Shown here: piece by piece, positions 49,801 through 58,800 of the stretch
Position numbering within the stretch: the stretch's first letter is position 1
Layout: each line of letters starts with the position of its first letter
Assembly (NCBI GenBank): GCA_018389105.1
Contig: JACATO010000330.1
Coordinates: 186,001 to 250,000 of the forward strand
Length of the DNA stretch: 64,000 nt
Reading direction: 5' to 3'
Source: Nautilus pompilius
Taxonomy: Eukaryota > Mollusca > Cephalopoda > Nautilida > Nautilidae
Notes under the pieces: generated by a model
Told to the model about the DNA's origin: nothing
Databases searched by the model: none
The model's input: the letters and a program-made list of their open reading frames with translations, nothing else
Made by a program: the position numbers and the translations under genes

Positions 49801-52800
49801 AGTGTTCACATACTTGTTTGGGGGACGAGGCGACCGGATTGGCAGTTCTACAAAGGGTCTCATGGGGCTGGTGTTCTCCTCGTCATCAGAGGAGTTCTTG
49901 CTCTTGTGGGCAGAGCCACTATAAAACAAGCAAACATTCAAAATCAATCTAGACAGGAGCACAGGGTTATGATCAAACCCCAGCATCAAACAAAAATTAA
50001 GAAAAAATTTAAATTAAATGGCTTCATTCATTCTTTGAATGAACCTCTTGATAGATAAATGGGATTTCTCCTACAATGGCTGACAGAAAAATTCTCTGCT
50101 ATATTCTTTATATTTCTGATTTTAAAAAATAAAACATCAGCAATTTCAAACAACTTGTTTGTAAATGATATGGACAAAGCCCTCAGACGGGCTGGCTTGC
50201 GATGAACCCTATTTCATGACATGGTACCCAACTGCAGGCCTAAGTGAATGCAAAACGACATCTGGAGAGAGAGAGATTTTCAGTTGGTGTAATAAAAGAC
50301 AAACTCCACCAATGTCACGTACAGACAGTTAATAGTTACAGAAATCAACTGGCACCGAAAATACTTTACACTGCAGAAGTGGCCAGAGGACTTAGAACTT
50401 TATATTTTCTAGGTTTTAAACTTTCCCCTGTAACAACTACATCCAAAACTCATGATTTTGAGACTGATGGAATTAATCAAAAATATAAAGTATAACATAA
50501 TTCAAATGATTCTTTTTCTTGTACAGGCCATAAGAAAAAAGAACGCATAATCATTCATCACTTTTTTAATTTTATGAGATGGAAATCAAATTTACAGCAG
50601 GGTTAAATTCTATGCAAATATAAATAAATATTGAAATTAAAGTTCTTTCACCAGTTCAGTTTAATTAAATTTAAAATAAATAAATGTGGAACAGTACATT
50701 TTTAAAATTTCCAACGGGTTTGCAGAAACCACAGAACTGCACGGCTGCTGAAGTACTCACCCATTGACTGATATGTTGGCATTGCTATGGAAGCCACCTT
50801 TGAATGTCAGTTTCTCAAAAGGTGAGGCACAATTGTTTGAAGAGTTAGAATTGTTCAAACTTCTTATGTCCAGTTTCTTGATGCTCCTTTTTGGTGTGAA
50901 AGCTTCAATATCGAATCCAAAATCGTCGTCATCATTATCGTCAAACAGATGGTTCTAGAGAGAGAGAGAGAGAGAAACCAATCAACAGGGTCAGAATGGC
51001 TTGGCTGTTATACATAGCAAGCACACAGCCAATTTCACCAAAACAGCCACCTCACTTGCCTACTAATCTTTGTTACCAACCTACTAATGGTAATTCTTGA
51101 TTTATTCATTAGTTTAGTTTTAGAAAAGTTGTTTCCTTGTTGTTCTTCTAAGAGAAATTACAAATAACATTGGCATAGAAGTTTGGAGTGAGATTACTTG
51201 AAACAGTTTCATTAATTTCATATTCACAGAGATCAACCCCGAGTAATCATAACTACATCATTCTCTCTCTTGTCGTTTTGATAGGTGTTACAAGCTTCCA
51301 CTTTTGCTACAGAAGTCTATTAATTTGTAACTATTCCATTAGATATCAATTTATTCACCATCAAACAGCTGGAGATATAAGATTGCAATTCCCTTTATGA
51401 CCTTCATCAGAATCATTAAATACTGGCAGTGATGAATTCAGTGCCAACCAAGCTGCTGTACAACAGTCTCAGACTAGCAGGAAAGTATTTTACTAATTTT
51501 CATTTCAGTCAATTTAAATAGATATCTGTACAATGCCCTACCATATTAATTTGGCTACCCCATTAAATGAATGTACCCTAATTTACATGTCAGGTGTATG
51601 TATATATATATATTAGATGTCTAGGTGGCAGTAATCTGTGTGCTCTATCACCATGCTAAAAACAGGAAAATGCCACAATATTTCTGCTTACCTGAGGTTC
51701 TCTATAGAATAGGCTGCTCAGAGGCATGGTACCAGTCAATGGCATCTTAACTAAGATCTTGGCATTTCTCATGCACAGACGTGGCTCCAATATTATTGCA
51801 AAAGTCACAGTGGCAACTCACCATGCCTGACATCGCCCACGCAAGAGAACTGAGCAAAGAATGGTTGAGTATCTTGGTTACAGATGACATGTAGCTCATA
51901 AGAAACCTTTCCTTTCCACTAAGAACAAAGTGGGGTGAGATCAGAGGCTGTTTTTAATGAATCAAGGTTTCAGAAGTTTGTCTGGATGACCAACCCGATT
52001 TTGGAGAAGGCCTAATAAAGACCTTCAAAACGGAAGAAATTTTCTTCTTTTTTGTCCTCAAATTTTCCAACCTAAAAATATTCTTTTGCAAATACATCTT
52101 AAGTGGGAACACCAGATCCTAAAAGATCTGATACACTTGTGGCTAACAAGGTGTGTTTACCTACCTTGGTAAGCAGGCTCATGGTCTTTGGTTTGAGGCT
52201 GTTGATTGGTCGTGGACTGACCTTGTACTGGCTAACCTCTGACAGCAAAGCTTTCTGGGCTTCAGGGTTAGTTGGCCGCAAGATGTCCTCTGTTTTTACT
52301 TTAGTCTTATTTGAAAAAAAATAGAAGAAAAAAATCAACAATAACCTCACAGTTAGAAAAACTAACTAACTTACAGGTTACCAGGAGTACCAGACATCAG
52401 TCAAGCATCTAGGTAATTTAGCAATATTCCCCACTACTCTCATACCCTTAATACTATCTCCATCAGGCATTGACTTCTCAAAATTTCATAATTAGCTTAG
52501 CAATTGGAATTAGCAGTAACACACTGTCACTACAGAACCCTAATTGCTGCCATTTTGAATAAAATGCATGTCACATCATCCTCGCATCAACATGTAGTTA
52601 ACAAGTTTTTTTTTTAAAAAAAAAAAAAGAAAAGACATTAATGTAGGTAAGAAAAATACAAAACTTAAAATAACAATAAGATAATAAAAGCCTATTTGTG
52701 TTAATGTTAAGCTTTACTTTCTTGTATGAAAGAGTTAAAAAGAGACAAACAAACAGAGCCTACCTCCTTAAGGTTCCAAAAGAGGGATGAATCACCATAT

Positions 52801-55800
52801 GGGGACTGAACCAGAGCTTCCAACTGTTTCTGTAACGTGGCATAATCTGTCACCGCTGATGACGACGACATGGTGTTACTGAAAGGGATCATCACAGATA
52901 GTCAGGACAGATAAGGTTATCCCATTTACAAAACTAGTAGACCTAGAGAAACAAACTGGAAAGAGTGGTAAATGCTTGAAATAGTATAATAGAAAATGTA
53001 ATCTTCCAACCACTTTCCTAAAAAATTCAGATTTCATGGATTTTAGCATAACCCTTTACATATCAGTAAGGAAGAGAAGCTGCTACTGATTTATTTCCAT
53101 TCTCACAAACCCATCTCAAACATGATAATAAACACATGCATTGTCACCAGGGTATTTACTGTGGATCAACAGAAAAAAAGTATCAACTCTAAGTGCAATT
53201 AATAAATATGTTTCACTGTTTCTCTTAAAAGATTTTAATCCATTCCATACAGAATACCACAAGTATGGTATGTTCTAAAATGCAGTGAAGATCAGGGAGA
53301 GGAAACATTCATGAGCCTATGTGCTCTCCTACTACAGTAAAATTCACACAAACAAGCAGGAAACTTCTAAATAGAAAACTGAAAACCATGATAAGATCTT
53401 TTATATTTAATACATAAATATTTGATAATGAAACAAGAAAACTTGTCCATGAGAGACTAACGAATTTACATCAATCCAATAGAACCACCAAGAACTGCAT
53501 CATCGAGAATCCTGTTTCATCACATGCTTTCCAGATTACATGGATCACAGATGTCTAGCTTAGTTACAAAAATAGGGATACAGAGCTTACATAATGAGTG
53601 GTTTGTACAACCACTCACTGGGTAGGCACAATTAAATATTTGATAGTAGTAAAATTAGTTGTGATTTTAGCTTGGAGGAAACAAGTGAAGAGATAAGATA
53701 CAGAGAGTAAACTTCAGTTCATGAGCTCTACATATTCTTTGCTACCAGCTAATCCCATGCATTTGGAAATACAGATAGATGTTTTAATTCACAATTACAT
53801 ACAGCGCCAGAACAAGCGAGCCTAAAAATCTGCTTGTTTTGTGGTGGCAAGTGCATTCAGAATATGGTCGAACCATTCTACCCTCTCCACTTCTGGTTGC
53901 ACAGTCAAAGGCTGCTTCATCAGTTCGCCGTAATTCTAGTCTTTTCAGTTCTCCATCTGGCCGGCCAGAGACAGTAACGTCTTAATTGCCATCTTCCACC
54001 ACAACCTGTGTCCTGCACAATGTCCTAAGGACAGTTTCATGCAATATTTTCTAGGTATCAGCAAGGTGACTCATTCTTATCATGTGGTCCAGCTGCCAAT
54101 GTTCACAACAAAAATCCCCAGCAGCTACGGTAAGCAAGCAGTTGTCATGACATTTTCCCCGGTGTGTAAAAGCAAATCTCACCTTCCAAGAGTTGACGTG
54201 TTTCCTCCCAAGTTAAATGGCAATCCTGTGCCACCACCCAAACCAGAGCTAAATCCTGCAAAAAAAACAAACAACTGAATGACATGATAGCCGGAATGTT
54301 CTTGCTCACCCGCTCTGCCTACACCTTGTCTAACTTACTCCATCTTTTTGTTGTTGTTAGGGAAAAAAAACTATTAAGGAAATTTGCCCACATGAAATAT
54401 TCTGATATTCGGCATTTACAGTGCACAACAACATTAAAAGATGAACAGCAAGTTTTTTAAATAATGATTTAATTAAGGAAGAGTATGTTATCGAAGCTAA
54501 AAATAAATTTCCATTTGCCAGCGAAAGCACCTGTTCTTCTTACCTCAGGACTTTGTACAAGCTGGAAAGGTCCCTCCAACTCCTTTTGTTAAGTAGACAA
54601 AACTAGCCTTTGGCTTATACCATATCAAATAAACCTCATCTCTCACTCACCGCCACCTGTATTGGTAGGTATGTTAAATCCAAAACCATGTTTTTGTGTG
54701 TTTCCAAATATCCCACCAGCAGTGCCATTGTTGGCATTTCCAACTGAAAATGTGTTGCTGCCCCCAATAAGGCTTCCTGCTGGGTTAAAACTTAACGGTT
54801 TATTTCCAAACAGACCACCACCCGTGTTGGCACCTGTAAGTAAACAAATACCTGAGCTAGTAAAGATCAGCAGGGCCATGTAAACTACACCAGGACAGCA
54901 AAGATACGAATATACTCAAAATGGCATAGAAAGACAGCTATGGCTTAAGAACCAAAAACAGAAAAGAAACGGTATCCACTGCACAAGCTGTTTCTATGGT
55001 TGGTCTTAATGCATTCACGCAGTGGCTGTAGACCAGCCATAGGACACGGCCTTCTGGCACCAAGGGAAGTTCTTGGTGAAGCCTGCAGCAGCTACACACT
55101 ACGTTGCAGCCAGAACGCAGAATCAATCAATGGAAATTGAGTCTGAATCACTTACGCAACCATCTGGAATTTTCAGGTTCTCCAAAAAAATTTTAAAGCA
55201 AACAAAAAAACCCCAAAAGTATGTAAAACAATTTTAAATTCAGATAAAAAAGAAGAATTTGCAGATACCGGTTTAAAAGGCGCTAACAAAATGGTAAGCT
55301 GTACGGCAGACATCTGACAGTCTTGAAGTCTATGCACCTGTTCATCAAGAACAGCTGTGTGTAGGGGGCGCAGTCTGCCAAATCTGAGGCTATAACCACT
55401 CAACTAACAATTGCATATTTATGACACACATCTGAAACAAAACTGGAGCTAAGCTGATGCTGCAGTGTATAGGTGACACCTTCAATGCTATTATAATAAT
55501 GGGTTCTTTTTTGGTGGTCGATAAGTGATAAACAAACGGCGTTGCAAGAAAATCAGAAAACGGAATTTTACTGAAACCAAAGACATTTATTGTATGGTGG
55601 AGATTTACAAACACCTTAAATTAGACACTTAGATAATCTTCTGAATCAACATAAATGTCATGATCTCCTAAAAAAAGAGAATATTTATAACTCCCTCCTC
55701 TCCCCACAAACAAAAAACAAAATCATTTTAAGTAGCATGGAAATGTTGGACACATCTTCCAGCCAGGAACTGATGCTAGGAACTTGCCCAACAGATCTTT

Positions 55801-58800
55801 CTAGGAAACAACAGGAAGTTTGCCGAAATGCTGATGATTTCATAAACACAGAGGATGATAAAAACGCGTCAGATGCCCTAGTTATGCCGACAACCCCCAA
55901 ATACTTTTTCCATTCTATGTTAAAGCTGTAATTCCAAACAGAGAGATTGACTGCATCAAAATTTCTCGTCCTTACAGACAGTTGAGGATAGCCAGGTAAC
56001 GGAGTGTTTGTCACCAATCGATAGACACCAGAGTTCATTGTTTAATCGCTGAGACCAGGTGGTGGGTGTTTTGTTGTTTTCTGAAACTGTTTTGCCAGAT
56101 TCTGAGTTAGCATCTGTGTGGAAGGTCAGGCACATAGATCCACCATTTGTTTGCAAGGAATCACCAACACAGATTTCAGAAACCAGCAAATGTATGCAGC
56201 ACAGTAGTAATAATAATAATTTGTGGCGTTCTTGTTCCAACTCGAGGTCTCAACCGACTTGTGTTTGCTGATTTGCTAACAAATTGAAAAGGTCTCTGCC
56301 GAGTGGCGCCACTGACCAGTGGAAACTTTCAAGCCCCAAGAACTTGTCCACAAATGTGATAGTGCTGGCATCAAATTTTTCACTCCAGCAAATTTTAAAA
56401 CAGATAGTTAACAAGGAGCTCCATTTAACTTTGAAAATAGTAACAACTCCACACTGTGTGTGCATGCATGTCTCTCCAATTTTTTGGTACTGAAAAGCCA
56501 CAGCAAGTTAATAAATTTTTTTAAAAATTGCAGACAGAGAAGGGAATAAAAGCATCACAAACTTACCTACTTAAGGCTATTTGTTTAACACACAGCAACT
56601 TCTCATTTGTACCAAGAAACAACTACAAATCTATGGAAATCTGTATCATCATAAGTCAAATAATTAATAATTTTTAGAAGAAACCAACACTGACTATTCA
56701 AAGCATTGACAAATGAGAACGACAAGTTGTGCAAGCTGCCCTTTGTAAAGAACTGTTTTCCTTTACAATTAAGTTTTTTTTTTTTAAATTTTAAAAATTA
56801 AAGTTAACGCCAGCTTCATGCATCTGTACTCAGTTCGTATGAACAAGCTGCCCAACTATAGGTACCGAGCAGTCTAAGCAAATATGTATGCATTCGTGGC
56901 TGGCACAGAATCCTCGGTCTAAGCAATCTGCCTGCAACCAGTATTCCATGGTTAAAAAAACAAACCAAGATGCTAAATGTGGTTTTCATATTTCTACATT
57001 ACAGTCTCATAAGTATACAAAAAGTCAGCTTTAACAGGACCTAAGCACAATGCTGTAGTATGCTGAAAGGTTAAGTCCACATTTATTCAAGAAACTGACA
57101 TTCTAAACTCAAACTACAAATTAAAGCATTCTGACTAACATAGTTCTTTTCTAGGCAAGCCCTTGAACAAATCCAATCTTCTGGTTCCAGCTAAACCAAA
57201 TAAATAATTGAGCTTGAACCCCTAAATGAACAAAAAAACCTGGGTAGATTTAAAGCATTACTACCTGTACTCCATCAAGAAAAAATGAATGAATTTTTGT
57301 AGCCATTTGTTTTGAAGGAAAACCTTTTTCTACCAGTTTTACCAGACTTGAGCTTTTATCATCACCTCTGTTGTTATATAATCAACATTTCTGCACAGTT
57401 TGTCTCCAAGGCAGAATTCAGAATGTCAATTTTATAAGAGTAATGATGAAAGCTTGAAAATGACACTACAAACATGTACAGTTCAGATGTCACAATACTT
57501 TATTTACCTTCAGTGAGCTAGCAATGACAAGTATTCATTGCTCAGAACATCAGAAAGATAACACGATGCAGAGTATTGTTTTTCTTTAAAAGCTAAAACA
57601 ATATTTGACAAAAAGTGCAAGTCAGGAATGAAGTTTTGGCATTTCAAGGTGCAACTACCATTAAAACATTGATTTTAAACCCATAACTGAAATAACATCT
57701 CACCGGCTGAAAGTTATCACTAAGGAGTCAAAAGTAAAATTGTTCTGGGCCCGGTGTTTATTCTGGCCTGCCAAAATTGAGAGCCAGAGTACCGTTCCCT
57801 TTAAAAAAAAAATAAAAAAAAACTGGCAGAAGATATCTTGTTTATATATTTTATAACTGTTTTAAAGGACCAAATGCTCATTTCTTTGAGTAATTGGATG
57901 AGGTAGGGTTAGGGTTAAGGTAGACAAAAAGCAAACCTCCTGCTGGTCCCGGCAAAGGGATCTCAGGACACCCCCAAAACACTTACTAAACCCTGCTGTG
58001 CTGGTGTTTGTCCCAAACGAGAACGAAGACGTGGTAACTGGCTTTGCAAACAGGTTTGTTCCTGTAGTCTGGCCAAACCCAAATGAATTTGTAGTTGTTG
58101 GTGTTCCGAAGCCAATCGGCTTGCTACCAAACAGTCCACCCTGCAGCGAAAGAAAAAAACACCAAGGTTTTCATGCCTGTAAACAAAGAATGTGACTTTG
58201 TTTTTTTTTGTGGAAAACAGAAAAATAATGACCAAAATACGATGGCAGAGCAGAGAGAGAGACGAGTGTTACACTGTTGCTGTTTATTTATTTACCAGTG
58301 AACACGGTAAGCTTGAGATTTTGTGACAGTCCTTTTAATTTCCCTTTATTTATTTGAATGTTTTTTGTTTTGTTTTATCATTCAAAATAACAATTAAATA
58401 AAGTTAAGACGACTGACCTGGACCTTTTTTAGTTTATCTATAATCAATATTCTGTGCCAGTATAACAAGAGGGCCAAAGATATGCTCAGAACCACAATAC
58501 CCCAAACTACTTCATATGTACCATGACTGTGGATACCCCAACCCAAGGATTTTCATGGTACTTCTACTCATTTCAGGAGAGCCTAAAAACTCAAGATGGC
58601 AACTGGTCTATTTCTTATACTCTGATAATTTGCAATGAGTAGTTTCAGCAGTGAAACTAAATCATAAGTTAAAAATGGGGACTTCAGGGAGCCTTAAAAG
58701 ACACAGAATGTGCTACACTAACACAAATTGTAATGGCTGGGAAAAATGGTGGTTTAAGTAACTAATGACCTCTGACAACACTGTTATCCCACTGCCTTCT

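Noticed and set aside
49645-50058. 137-codon + strand frame
   Set aside because: Antisense to NUP98 exon j, whose - strand reading is supported by phase and context.
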